A DNA stretch of 64,000 bases from Porites lobata (GCA_942486035.1 CALNXK010000102.1:1512501-1576500), one strand, 5' to 3'. Shown: positions 1 through 10,475, counted from the stretch's first letter. Notes: a model not told the origin generated them from the letters alone. Numbers and translations: made by a program.

Positions 1-141
1 AGCTGACTTCTCACTTATCTCGTACCCAGATCACTTGTTGACGAAGCCGTCAATAAGAGATCTGGGTATGAGATAAGCTTCTCACCTGATGAGATAGAGG
101 TATTTTACATGTCTTGCATGATCCACTCCACTAAAACCTAG
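1..141 (+). pseudogene. Last TLDc exon of an upstream paralogue (copy D), 3' end only
   Basis: This is the C-terminal end of a TLDc domain from a gene that begins before the window. Positions 79-108 encode FSPDEIEVFY, matching FSPNEVEVFYLD at the end of gene C (54340-54375). The frame then runs to a TAG at 139-141. The exon is interrupted: a 63-bp hairpin (15-77) sits between two copies of CTTCTCAC (7-14 and 78-85). Reading into the insert gives an in-frame TAA at 74-76. The insertion plus duplicated site is 71 bp, which also shifts the frame. The following 440-2700 is homologous to the 3' flanks of genes B and C, which supports the placement. Confidence 0.6.
15..77. mobile_element. 63-bp hairpin MITE with 8-bp target-site duplication
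   Basis: The arms 14-32 (CTTATCTCGTACCCAGATC) and 59-77 are inverted copies with one mismatch. The insert is bounded by the direct repeat CTTCTCAC at 7-14 and 78-85. Removing the insert and one repeat restores the TLDc reading frame seen in paralogues, so this looks like a genuine insertion into coding DNA. The superfamily is not identified; 8-bp duplications are usual for hAT elements. Confidence 0.65.
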
Positions 142-225
142 CCTGTTCACAGACGTCGTTTTTTCTTTAGCGTGCGAGCACGGAGTGCGAGAACCAGCGC
201 GAAGGGCGAGAAAAAGCTCATTGCC
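139..225. repeat. Repeat starting AGCCTGTTCACAGACG, fragment
   Basis: The start (140-155) matches the ends of the element at 2934-3101 (AGCCTGTACACAGACG). The rest is rich in GCG-type purine motifs, unlike the flanking AT-rich DNA. No matching opposite end was found, so the right limit is approximate. Confidence 0.35.
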
Positions 226-439
226 CCATATCATTGGGCTATTTCTTAGATATAAGAATACCAGGGATAAGTCTGCGTAAAATGCTGTTTTCCTAATAAG
301 CATAAACATAATCTAGATGAAGGCGTTTATACGCTTCGATCATCTGAAGGCATTACTTGGTGCATTCATCCAATTATAAAATGCTTCTGTAGAGTTATAT
401 GAAGAAGATATAATTGAACATTTGTCAAATTTCATTAGA

Positions 440-2700
440 AAACTTTTAAAACTTTTAAAACTTGAAAAAGTCGGCCCAATTTCTTCAAGTATTTATCCAT
501 ATGTCCATCCTTGTCATTCTTAGAAACAGACAACAGGGTAAGAGTTTCGTTGTCGATAGTATAGTCTTAATTGAACCATGACTTTCTGAAATCAATTGAT
601 GCGAAGACATGTTTTAGCTTTTTAAAAAGATGGCAAAGAGCAAAAGGACATAGTCTCTTTAAATTATACTGGGCTATGAAAACATGTACGCACTTAGTTG
701 TTTTTAAAAATCCGCAGTGCCTCTTGTTGTAACCGATTATTGGTTCAGACTCTTCTTACAGTCAATCATGATCAATTTCATCGAAAAGAAAAATGGTATG
801 GGCTTTTGGGGTTGAAAAAGGCGGATAAGTGGTTCAAGAAGTCAATCTACTTGTAAGCTTACTGCAAGACCCATAACCCCGAGTCCTGCACACTGAAAAA
901 ACGCTTCACTCCTTCCTCCCCGACCCACACCCACTCTTTTCCGGAGTTAAGACAACCTAGACCTCTTATCCTCTACAAGTTTTGCCCATCAAGGGAGGAT
1001 AAAAAGATGTCGATGTATTTTAAGCTTAATGCGCGTAAAGGTAATTAAGTTTGTGTGTATTAATAGGAGTTAAAAAAGGGTTAAATAGTTAGGGATGCTA
1101 TACCTGACCCTCTCCTTAAAGGACGAAGATCAAACTCAAGCTCAAAGCTAATAGCGTTCACTTTACAGGGAAGGGGTATAGCAAGAGGGAATTCTCATTC
1201 TCTCTTGGGTAAAGTGTTCTTTAGATTAAAGTAACATTTCATGTAGTTTTTAAAGAGAAGTTTTGTGCGTAAAATCAGGCAATACGTTTTCTCTTCTTCT
1301 GTTCGCTTTAAGCTGATCAAGAAATTTCATAACATAATATGGCGAGAGATAAAAACAAGCGCTCGCTGATACTAGTCAGTCATTATTTCTTTGTTTTCTG
1401 GAAAGAAGAGTTACGCGAGGAGTTATAGAAAGGGAGGCAGGAAGCTTCCTATAACATCCCGTACGCCAATGTAATTTCGTTTTTAGATCTCACTCTGTCT
1501 TTCCCTGAGAGAGATCTGAGCACTAAATTAATCACACACTCTACTCTGGGTTTCGCCGAAAACACATGAATAGTGACTGAATATGAGTCTAGGACAGAGG
1601 CATTTGCCCTCACTTGGATTCCGGCAGCTGAGGGTATTGATTTTGCCGTTTAGGAGGGTGGTACTGCGTAAAGTAGGGTGATACCGCTCCCAGTAGTTTC
1701 CTAACCTAACCCTAACCCTTTAAGCCCCAAGACCCACATACAAATTCTCCAGACTGATCTCCATACATTTCTTTCAAGAATAGTTGAGAGAATTTGGTTT
1801 AAGATCAAAGCGTTCTACCTTTGGTAATCAATTTAGTAATTCTCATAACTTTTACTCTTGATGATCTGCTGATGTTGTTAGGAGAAAATTGATGTTGGTC
1901 ACTCTTGGGACCTAAAGGGTTAATAAGAACAGAATCAAAGAGAAAACAGGAGGGTTATTGTGTTGGTAATGAATCTCTTATTTACTCAGTTTATCGCATG
2001 TTGTACTTTATGTCTAATAAGTTGCATTCTTAGGATAGATTGAGTATAATCTAGCTGGATTTTTGAAAGCTAGCGAACTCTTGATTGAAGAAAGCGAAAA
2101 CGCAAGTTTCTTAATTCTTGCCTCTGATAAGCCAGAAAATCACGCAAAGAAAGGAAAAGAACCGGGAATTCCGAAAATAGAGGGAAGTGGGAGAAAGGAA
2201 AGCGGAGAAGAGAAAAGACAATGGTCGCACTCTTAGTTTATATCGGCTACTTATTTGGAGATACGGTAGTTTTTTAAACAAAAAACTGGCGAGACGACAA
2301 TGAGGACTTCTGGGTCTTTCAAAACTCCAGATAGAGAATAGAGTGAAGTATTTTAAGAGCAGAATAGCCAAAAATTTTAATAGCATTGTTTTATAGTAGA
2401 TAGATTATGTAATGGTCTCAGTGTGCTTTTGACCTCGACTGTGATAGTCATCTAGGACAATTAAGAGTTTGGTTCTTCGCGTTGTTTTTAAAACATAGTC
2501 AAAACACTACTTATTGCCAGCTGTTGACACTCCTTCTTTGCTTGATGACGTCACAATCCGAGGTTTTCAAAAGCGACAAAATTTGTTTTATAAGCTCATC
2601 TCTTGGGGTGTAAGTGTAATGATTTTAAATTTGTAGCCGTGCAGGTAATAAACGTTGAGATGATCCAAGTTTGTGTGTGGTAATTGATGAAAACCCATGG
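440..2700 (+). repeat. 3' flanking duplication of copy D
   Basis: This stretch is homologous over most of its length to 41110-43400 (after gene B) and 55020-57350 (after gene C). Its later part also matches 10476-11600 (after pseudogene A). Landmarks include AAAGTCGGCCCA near 468, the GAAAATTGATGTTGGTCA block near 1882 and AAACGCAAGTTTCTTAATTC near 2099. No convincing coding exon is seen; the open frames differ between copies. It is best read as the duplicated region downstream of copy D. The interval 226-440 shows nothing recognisable. Confidence 0.65.
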
Positions 2701-2933
2701 GAAAAAAAAAGAGGCAACACTTTCTTTCTGGAAGTTTCCACCGAAACGATTTCCACCATAACAAGGGTGAAGCTATTAAGTTTAACCCGAACCCTAAATT
2801 AAATTCATCTTAGTCCATTTATAGTCCATTTGAATATCTGTCTTTACCGTGTTAACCCGGTAACTTTTGTCACATCAAGTTGCTATAAAAGCTCCTTTCC
2901 GTTTACCTTTTTGCCGAAATGTCTAATTTCAAC

Positions 2934-3101
2934 TAGCCTGTACACAGACGTTTATTCAACTTTTCTTTTCGTTCTTTTCGAAAACATACATACCTCTTTG
3001 CGCCGGCGGTCAATAAATCCCCTGCTGTTTATATTTTATCACCCTCGCTCGACGGACTTCGAAGATCGAGAAAATAGAGGGTCTGATCTGTGAACAGGCT
3101 C
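2934..3101. mobile_element. 168-bp TIR element with 9-bp TSD
   Basis: The left end TAGCCTGTACACAGA and the right end TCTGTGAACAGGCTC are near-perfect inverted repeats. Flanks carry the direct repeat AATTTCAAC at 2925-2933 and 3102-3110. It is non-autonomous with no coding capacity. A 9-bp TSD fits Mutator-like elements, which is inference. Larger elements with related ends occur at 6509-6960. Confidence 0.7.
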
Positions 3102-3344
3102 AATTTCAACTGAAGTCTATTGGCATTCAGTTTGATACTCATTGCCGTCTGACGATTTTATTTTTTACTCGCTGTTGGTAAATTTGTCAAATTACTGCAA
3201 ATAGAAAACTATGATCTCCCTGGGTATAACTTATGCCCCTTAGAAAATGATAATGGCGGAGGTCAAAGCCATTAAAGCAAAATCTCATATATAACCGAGC
3301 AAGAGACTCAGATAACTAAAGATTATTATCGCAAAGCCTTTGAA

Positions 3345-3560
3345 GTGTGATGGAAATATTACAACTTGTGACAGCTAAGTTTATTACAAAGTGTGAAGGA
3401 CAAGCAGATAATCCTTTTTTACAAAGTGTGACAAGGTTTATTACAAACTGCGCCAAGTATTTCAATTACAAATCGGCGGCCGGGCATTACAAAGCGAAAA
3501 TTACCACAGGTAGGATAAAGTGCGACGATTATCACAAATTGCTACATTACACGGCAGTAC
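3345..3560. repeat. Degenerate short repeat of TTACAAAGTGTGACA type
   Basis: The motif TTACAA(A/C)(T/C)(T/G) followed by TG(T/C)GAC recurs irregularly (3359, 3383, 3419, 3440, 3466, 3486, 3533). It keeps an 84-codon frame open (3347-3601), but the frame is a by-product of the repeat and overlaps the gene A start region. The block lies directly before the start of pseudogene A, where gene C instead has a TATA motif, so copy A seems to have lost its original promoter region. Confidence 0.45.
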
Positions 3561-3606
3561 ACCCTGCGGATGAAAACTGCGCGGAAAAACTGAAGAGATG
3601 AATAAA

Positions 3607-3909
3607 ATGAATTGCTCACTCATTTTCTGCTTCGTCGTTGGCACAGTTTTCGCAGCCGAAAAAGAATCTAGATCTGCCTACATCAAAACGCGAGAGAACA
3701 AGCGTTTACATGGCTACGTTTTCAAGAAAATCGATTCTACGGATGAAATGTCGTGCAGTCAAGCATGTTTAAGACATTCTTGGGGTACCTCTTCTAACTT
3801 CAAAGAGTCCTCGGCCAATTGTGAACTGAACAAGCATGATTTCTCTGCAACTGACGATGACACCAAGCTCACTGATAATCCAGGCACAACGTTTTCAATG
3901 TTTCTTAAG
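3607..3909 (+). pseudogene. Gene A exon 1: signal peptide and PAN/apple domain lacking one cysteine
   Basis: The start is placed at the ATG at 3607, which aligns with the gene C start. An in-frame ATG at 3598 would add three residues. A hydrophobic leader (CSLIFCFVVGTVFAA) is followed by a PAN-type segment, YIKTRENKRLHGY to TTFSMFLK. The PAN cysteines read MSCSQACLRHSWGTSS, whereas gene C has SWCTSS: the third cysteine is glycine, so one disulphide should be missing. The exon ends AAG|gtaaga in phase 0, as in gene C. Confidence 0.75.
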
Positions 3910-4411
3910 GTAAGAAAAGTTCTGAACTTTCATTGCTTAGACAACAAGGGCGTGCGTGTGCAGACGAGCCTAATTTCCGCGTGCAAAAAGAAATAGACTC
4001 TTGCAACCAGGCTACGGCAGCAACTGTTAAAGCGAAGCTAAGTAAGAAATAGAAATTTGGTAAAACAGTAAAGTTGAGTTGTTGTAAAAAAAGCGCACGC
4101 ATTTCAGTCATGTTTCGTATGGGAGCGAGCCATGTTTTCCCCTTCCCAAATTTTTCTGTTCCCCAAAATCATTACCAAAGGCAATGTTTTCTTCCCTAAC
4201 AAGAGGCTTACATGTTTTGAAAATGAAGTTAAGAGAAGTATAGAGTGCAAACAACCGTGAATGTTAAAAAAAGAGGAACGCAGAACCAGCAATTTATCAG
4301 TGGAATTTTCATGTTCAACATTAGATTTGCTTTGTGCCGTTAAAAATGTTGAGAGATCAGTCTAGCTATACATACCTGCAAGAGGAAAACGATATATATA
4401 GTTTTCCTCAG

Positions 4412-4523
4412 GGCTGCCTAATGGCTGGATGCCTTAACGGAGGTTCTTGTTTGTTCGACGAAGGGAAAGATGCGTTTGCTTGTTCATGCAGTCCGCAGTG
4501 GAGAGGAGAATAATGCGAAATGG
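4412..4523 (+). pseudogene. Gene A exon 2: EGF-like module with premature stop
   Basis: After the acceptor ttttcctcag the exon reads GCLMAGCLNGGSC, then FACSCSPQWRGE and TAA at 4511-4513, then CEM. Gene C has RGEKCEI here, so AAA (Lys) became TAA. The stop falls just before the sixth EGF cysteine. The donor after ATGG is gtcggt, against gtaggt in gene C. The exon is 112 bp (phase 0 to 1). Confidence 0.75.
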
Positions 4524-5827
4524 GTCGGTCGAAACTGTTTTTGTTCCTTAAGTACGATAGACAGTCGAGGAGAAGAGTGAAAGACGTACCCGGCTGAAAA
4601 CGAAATCACACAATGCAACTTTCTATACTTTATACGTGGCAAATGTTTTTTAGAAGCCAGGAAAGAGTTATAATCTGGTGGCTGGTCTTCTCTGGCAATG
4701 TAGTTGATATAGTTCTCGGGGACCGGACCAATTTACATCCCGTGTAATATATGAAAAGTATGTAACGTATGAGACTTTGGCGTTTACCATTAGCCTCGCG
4801 GAATGTGGAAAAGACATTGCATTGTAACTGGCCAAATTTTATGTGACGCTCAAATTCTGGTAAGTGATACCTAACACTTGGATCAACCCAACAACTACTG
4901 AACACATAACGGACCTTTTTATACAGAGAATTTGCATCTATCAATTGGATAAAAAAATTTTGCTTAAGGCTTTTCGGCCAAACACTGGTCGATCGTCCGA
5001 CGAGGAAACAGCTAGATTCTAAATAGAAGGGTAAATTGTTTTAAAATAGTTAGTCCTAAAGGTAACAAAGTGGCAATGCGCAAACTTGGCACAATTGATA
5101 GCCATGTATAGGACATTGAAAAACATGCAATAAAAAGATGGGGTCACCTTGCTTGTTTTTGTTTTGCTCGGCCGTTATTCTTGAAAACCAGCAAAAAATT
5201 TTATCATTTGGCAAAAACTATATGAAACCTACAGAAACCTCGATCCTGTTTGCTTCTCAGGGACTATATATAATCTCTAAGCTCCAAATGCAGAGTTTCA
5301 CGTCATTTACTGTATACAAATAATACAACTTCTACTATCTTCTATCTCCCTTTTAAATATTTTTGTGTTACCTAAGAGTTTAATTATCATAAGAAATAGG
5401 CCCTCTAAGGGGTGTTACGTATGTCCAGAGTCTGAATTTCAAAACCTGTCGTTTCTCGTATTGAGGAGGAAGCCATGTCGCTGTCAGGATTTCACCATTG
5501 TATTTGTGCTTTTTTTCTATGTCGCTGTTGCAGTTTCAGCCCATCTTTGGGTCGTTTGTCGCCATTTCTGTTGCCCTATGTCGCTGTTTCAAGGCCATGT
5601 TTTCCTTGTCGAAATTTAGCCCAACAGGGCCTAAAGAAAGTGGTCAAAACAAGTGTAATCAACGGAGACCTACTGAACGGTGGAGCTATACAAAACACTA
5701 CTGTACATGTTGCATGGGCCCGATGGGTTTAAAGTCTGAAAATGAAAAAAAAGGAGTGTGAAAAAAAAAAAGACGATACCATTAATGTTTTGTATGCGCC
5801 TAATAAGCCTGATTTGCCAGAAAAATG

Positions 5828-5932
5828 TAGTCTGAATGTCACACATCTCCACCCCCTGACCCGTGAGGGCGCATCTCTCTCCCCCGTGCCCCTCACGGGT
5901 TAGGGGGTGGAGACATATGGCATTTCAGACTA
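5828..5932. repeat. Hairpin upstream of cbEGF exon, copy 1
   Basis: This is a 105-bp near-perfect inverted repeat. The left arm begins TAGTCTGAATGTCACACATC and is mirrored by an arm ending GGCATTTCAGACTA, around a CTCTCTCCCC loop. It lies 401 bp before the cbEGF exon at 6229. Equivalent copies precede the other 41-residue cbEGF exons. It looks like an old MITE carried along by exon duplication. Confidence 0.65.
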
Positions 5933-6228
5933 CGTGTGGATATTTACGTTCATGATCAAGGGATTAATGAAGGAGCGAATATAGAGAAGAAACACATGTC
6001 TCTTTTGTAAGTACGTAGGGAAGCAAATAACTAACAAACCATCAGTTTTCCCAGGAGGTGGTGTGTCGTCTGGCTTAGCCACTTCCCTTATTGTGGCAAG
6101 CAATAAAAGAAAACGGTAATCATCAAAATGATTTTCTACGAAAGATTTGAACAGACGACTGAAGGAATCATTCAGTAAAAGTTATATTCTTCTAAATAAA
6201 TCAATGCATTCTTTTTACTATTTTGCAG

Positions 6229-6351
6229 ATATCAACGAGTGTGAGACTGAAAAGCATCACTGCGACTCCAATGCTTTCTGTAAGAACACTAAAGGCTCCT
6301 ACATTTGTACATGCAAACCAGGATATACCGGAAACGGCGTTAACTGCACAG
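6229..6351 (+). pseudogene. Gene A exon 3: calcium-binding EGF module
   Basis: The exon is 123 bp, phase 1-1, with acceptor ttttgcag and donor gtaaaa. It encodes a full cbEGF: DINEC start, six cysteines and CKNTKGSYICTC, which fits the C-x-[DN]-x4-[FY]-x-C-x-C hydroxylation pattern, ending GVNCTG. The module itself is undamaged but sits downstream of the stop in exon 2. Confidence 0.75.
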
Positions 6352-6508
6352 GTAAAATAAGGAAGCGAAAACCTCCAGCTGATATCACTGAATAACCTAA
6401 TAGGAAAGCATTTCTATTCAATAAATGTTTTCCAGTTCCATTAATTAAGGTGTATGTTACATGTTTAGGGTTTCTTTAAATAGTTCCAACATGATAGCAT
6501 CTGAGAGG

Positions 6509-6960
6509 CCGCTTGTGAACAGGCTCACTTGTCCGAGTTTGGGGTGTATTAATGCGGCGGTGCCGTCAGCGGGAGCCGGCAAAACAGGCGATAAAAATAG
6601 AGCGATTCTCCATGCCAATTCCATACTCAACGTCAAAAAAATATTTGCATATTCGGCAACTATCATTTGCTTGATCTGCGGGTTTTGTCGCCGCTTTTTT
6701 CCCTTTCTTCCATATATGACTATCTTTTGCTATTTGCCTCAAAATCTCCTGGTGCAACTTTCTGTTATTTTTGTTCACAATTTTTTTTGTTCCTATTAGA
6801 TAGTACTTGAAATCTCTTAAGGGGCGAAATTAAAAAAGAAACTTAGCTCGTCTGCAGGCGCGCTTTTCCTCGTCCCATTCTTCTTGCCAGCTAGCGCTGG
6901 TGGCTCCATGCACCGCCAAGGCAACCCCAAACTCGCACAAGTGAGCCTGCTCGCAGACTA
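6509..6960. mobile_element. TIR element of the CAGGCTCACTTGT family
   Basis: The left end (CAGGCTCACTTGTCCGAGTT) and the right end (inverse, with AAACTCGCACAAGTGAGCCT) form about 30-bp inverted repeats with few mismatches. It lies in the intron between the two gene A cbEGF exons. Related partial copies lie at 7945-8250, 26730-26945 and 31942-32014, the last continuing at 36097-36510 beyond an inserted foldback. The open frames inside differ in frame between copies. No TSD was defined. Confidence 0.5.
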
Positions 6961-7295
6961 GTTTGCCGTTTATCACGTGATAGTCGTTACTTAGTTATTT
7001 ATTCACAACGTTACAAACTGCGTACTTCTGGTCTTCATTAGGCGATTGTGTCGAGTATGGGTGGTGTAATAGTTCCCCCGTAGTTGCTAGTGATTAGCAT
7101 TACGAGCCTCATTTATGGTTGGTGGGTTTTCCACCAACCATGCGGTCCGCAGTGGTACTAATCTGCAGCTGTGTAGTCGATATCTGATAGTGGTTACCCA
7201 CGCTTCTGGAATCTCAATTCAGGGAGTGTGAAAATAAGACGATATCGTTAATTTCTGGCATGTGTCTAGTAATCCTGCTTTCCAGCAAAACTGCG

Positions 7296-7402
7296 TAGTC
7301 TGAAATGTCACACGTCTCCATCCCTTAATCCATGGGGGGCGCGTCTCTCTCCCCCGCGCCTTTCACGGGTTAGGGAGTGGAGACGAATGACATTTCAGTC
7401 TA
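7296..7402. repeat. Hairpin upstream of cbEGF exon, copy 2
   Basis: Same family as 5828-5932: TAGTCTGAAATGTCACACGT mirrored by an arm ending GACATTTCAGTCTA. It lies 395 bp upstream of the cbEGF exon at 7691. Confidence 0.65.
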
Positions 7403-7690
7403 CGTATGGACATTTACGTTCATCCAGGAATTAATAAAGAAGGTATACAGAGAAAACACATTTTCCTTTTGTGGGTAGGGAAGGACATAACGAACAAACT
7501 CTTAGTTTTCTCATGAAATGGTGTGTCGTCTCCGGCTTAGCCACTTCCGTTATTGTGGCACGCAATCAAGGAAAAAGGTAATCATCAAAATGATTTTCTA
7601 GGAAAGATTTCAACAGATGATTAAAGGAATCATTCAGTAAAAATTATATTCTTCTAAATAAATCAATGCATTCTATTTGCTATTTTACAG

Positions 7691-7810
7691 ACATAAACGA
7701 CTGTGAGACAGACACGCATCACTGCAGCTCCAATGCTTTCTGTAACACTAAAGGCTCTTACATTTGTACATGCAAACCCGGATATATCGGAAACGGCGTT
7801 AACTGCACAG
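7691..7810 (+). pseudogene. Gene A exon 4: cbEGF module with one codon deleted
   Basis: The exon is 120 bp, phase 1-1, with acceptor attttacag and donor gtaaaa. It encodes DINDCETDTHHC, then AFCNTKGSYICTC. The other copies have AFCNNTKG or AFCKNTKG, so one codon is missing between the third and fourth cysteines and the hydroxylation pattern is lost. All six cysteines remain. It is most similar to the module at 31668 in gene B (HHCSSNAFC against HNCSSNAFC). Confidence 0.75.
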
Positions 7811-8336
7811 GTAAAATAAGGAAGCGAAAACTCTCAGCGTTTCTATTCAATGAACGTTTTCGAGTTCCATTAACTTAAAGGTGTATGTTACATCTTCAGG
7901 GGTTTCTTTAAATAGTTCCAACATGACAGTATTTGATAGGCCGCTTGTGAACAGGCCCACTTGACGTACCGAGTTTGGGGTTATGGTATATATTAATGCG
8001 GCGGTGCCATCGGCTGGAGCCGGCGTATCCTGTGATGAGAATAAAGCGATTCTCCTGTTCCATACTTATTAAACGTTAACGTTAAAAAAGTATTTGCATA
8101 TTCGGCAACAATCATTAGCTGGTTTTGTTACGGCTTTCCCCCCTTTTTTTCTTGACCATATTTTGCTAACTGCCGCAAAAATCTCCTTGTGCAACTTTCT
8201 GTCAATTTTGTTCACATTTTGCTTTGTTCCTGTTGCATAGTATCTTGACACCTCTTAAAGAAATTAAAGAATATGCTCAACCTAAAACTGTCGGTTCCTA
8301 CACACTTGAAATTCATTATGCCATGCTTATTTTCAG

Positions 8337-8567
8337 AATTTATGAGTTCGTCTATTTTGAACAGCGGTGATTACTATTTTCGTCATTTGGGCAATTTTCT
8401 GGAGAATGCGGTTGGGGACATTTCTCACTGGCTACTGTGCTGGCGTGCTACATTGCATGGCTGGAGTGTCAGTCAGTTTCATAGTCGCTGCGATGGAAAG
8501 AACGACACTGTTACCTTCATAAGGAATGGCAATTTCATCTTTGGCGGATACACGGATATTCCTTGGG
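8337..8567 (+). pseudogene. Gene A exon 5: first half of TLDc domain
   Basis: The exon is 231 bp, phase 1-1, with acceptor attttcag and donor gtaaga. It encodes SSILNSGDYYFRHLGNFL, then HWLLCWRATLHGW, QFHSRCDGKNDTVTFI and FIFGGYTDIPW. These match the TLDc signature (W-x-LLYR-x-S-x-x-G, FH-x-x-C, FGGYT-x-x-W). The exon is nearly identical to those at 38701 and 51952 and is undamaged. Confidence 0.75.
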
Positions 8568-10063
8568 GTAAGAAAAACTAAATAAATTCCCTTATTTTAT
8601 ATCGTCCTTTTCTCCTGCACTGTAACAGCTCTACTTGCACTGCTTATTGAGAATTAAACTCTTTGTTTGTTAGGTTGAAACGTCACTCTGGGTTTGTGCT
8701 ATGCCAGCATGGGTCTTTACGCCCGATATGTCTGGTCACCCCCTACCAAGATTGGGGGTGTGGGGACTTTTCTTAGGGCCGGTCACTCCTCTCTTTAAAA
8801 CTATTAAGGAAAAAATATTTCTTACAGTGTGCCACTCTAGGAGTAGCTTGACCTCCTGCCAAGTTCCAGATGATAAATAGGTGTTTTTTTATAAAACCTT
8901 CGAGTCTTCGAACTTCCGGTTATTAAAACCAACTTTCATTTCCCTTGGACGTTCGAAAAATCGGGATTCCTTTGTATTCATACGTTCTGTTTGTTTGTTT
9001 GTTTGTAAGAATCCTTTAGTGGCTTTGGAATCGCTTCCAAAACTTTCAATTTTCCCTTCAAAAATAAAAAACGGCTGGCTCCGTTTGTGAGTAAAGTGGA
9101 GACACCAGGAAAGGCTCTTTCCAGGGATTCAGCGTATGGTCCATGTTTTTGGCTGAAACATCGGGTCATTGCTAATAGCCCACGTTAGATAAATTGGAAT
9201 TTTAACTACAGCACTCCAAGGCTTCAGTGACAAAACTGCGAATTCTTCACGACTATTGTCTCGCAATTTCCAGAGGAGACTTGAGCAAAAAGACAACCAA
9301 ACCAAATATAGAAATATGACCAGAAGGTGTCGGGGTCATGTTAGAATTTTGTGACAGGTCTGTGAAATAATGGGATCTGACAGACATTGGATTAAACAGA
9401 CTTGCGGATCGTGCCATTTCAAAGGCAAAAAAGCTAAATGTAGTGTTGCCGGTGAATGCGTCAAATTTTTGTTACGGAAGCTACCGACCCGTTATAGTGT
9501 GTGTCATGTGTCCTAACGGAATATGCAAAGCAAAACCATATATTTTTTATACGGACAGTCAGTAAAGCCTGGCCGAGTGTCCTTGTCCTTGACATTCTGT
9601 ATCAGAGTGGTGGGCCAACAAGATTGTCCGTAATAAAACGGAGTCCGCATGTCCGTATGTCTAGTATCGATCCAGTGGTTCTAATTTACATGTAGAGCAG
9701 AATCAGTTTATTGCTATTCTGAGAAATCTCCTGTTATTAAGTTTGGTAGGCTCGTAAGTTATTCCACCATTAAGAAATAATGGCGTTAAAAGTGAAACGC
9801 TTGCTAAAAGAACTCGAATCCTTCAGGTTGTTGATTCCCTGATCATTTAATAGGGCTATCAGTCAGTTACCTGACTGGATTAATAGATATTCGTTTAAAT
9901 AACAGGGCAAAAGCAAAGTGAACTCTGGTGGATGTAGAAAAATGACGTCATTTTTAATCGTGAAAATGGGCTATTATGGTCTGTAATAAAATGAATTCAA
10001 ACTTGAAATTAATTTTTTTTATTGAAGCAAACGTGAAAGCATATATGACAATTTTGTTTGTTG

Positions 10064-10120
10064 TTTTTATTATTATTATTATTATCATTATTATTATCAT
10101 TTTCTTTATTTTATGTACTT
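10064..10120. repeat. (ATT)n microsatellite
   Basis: About 50 bp of ATT/ATC triplets lie just before the TLDc second-half exon. Equivalent AT-rich tracts stand at the same place in gene B (40072-40095) and gene C (54008-54040). Confidence 0.8.
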
Positions 10121-10132
10121 TTGGTTTCTCAG

Positions 10133-10400
10133 AATCCAGTAGTGGCTATAGCGCTACTTCCGAAGCGTTTATTTTTTCGCTCAACAATAATGAAGGCTTG
10201 GCACCGTTTGTGAGCAAGATGAAGGATAAACACTCAGGAGAGGCAATTTACAAGAGTTTAAGATATGGTCTTCATTGTTGATAATGCCGACAGTAACGGC
10301 AACTCAGCAGCACTCTCGGGCGCTTACTACTCTGTTCCACCTGCAGTGCAGAACCGGAAGTCAGTCCTGGCCGGGACTCTGCACTTCTCTCCTGATGATG
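10133..10400 (+). pseudogene. Gene A exon 6: truncated and frameshifted TLDc second half
   Basis: The exon opens normally with ESSSGYSATSEAFIFSLNNN, as in B and C. Around 10252-10268 several codons equivalent to the GPMFGNY region of gene B are missing and the frame shifts, giving TGA at 10279-10281. Homology resumes in another frame as VFIVDNADSNGNS to VLAGTLHFSPDD and stops at about 10400, where the EVEVFYL end should be. From there the sequence changes to a 70-bp patch related to 12930 and 58560. Confidence 0.75.
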
Positions 10401-10406
10401 GCAGAT

Positions 10407-10475
10407 TAGCACAAATTTAGGCACATTTTTTAAATGGTCAGTGTTTTTGAGGTTGTAACTAGAAGTATACGATTT
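10407..10475. repeat. Patch related to 12930 and 58560 at the gene A deletion scar
   Basis: The block GGCAGATTAGCACAAATTTA and its continuation occur at the end of the gene A TLDc remnant, at about 12930 and at about 58560. Here it replaces the TLDc end plus roughly 1.9 kb of 3' flank present after genes B and C, since the next sequence (GAGTAGG.TGGTACTGCTTGA) corresponds to 42280 onward. Confidence 0.6.

Larger units (their letters stand above)
3607..10400 (+). pseudogene. Pseudogene A: decayed PAN-EGF-cbEGF-cbEGF-TLDc gene
   Basis: Exons homologous to genes B and C lie in order: 3607-3909 (signal peptide and PAN), 4412-4523 (EGF), 6229-6351 and 7691-7810 (cbEGF), 8337-8567 (TLDc first half), 10133-10400 (TLDc second half). 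Splice sites and phases (0, then 1) are kept, so decay is recent. Three lesions are visible. The third PAN cysteine is glycine. A TAA replaces a lysine codon of the EGF exon at 4511-4513. The last exon has lost internal codons, goes out of frame (TGA at 10279-10281) and loses its EVEVFYL end. The 112-bp EGF exon links phase 0 to phase 1, so skipping it would not restore the frame. A short secreted PAN fragment could still be made. Confidence 0.75.

Noticed and set aside
1700..1718. Telomere-like CCTAACCCTAACCC
   Set aside because: Only about two and a half units. The paralogous flanks have CTTAACCCTTCAAGC at this place, so it is a chance variant.
3347..3601. 84-codon plus frame just before pseudogene A
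   Set aside because: It is made of repeated TTACAAAGTGTGAC-type motifs and has no counterpart before gene C.
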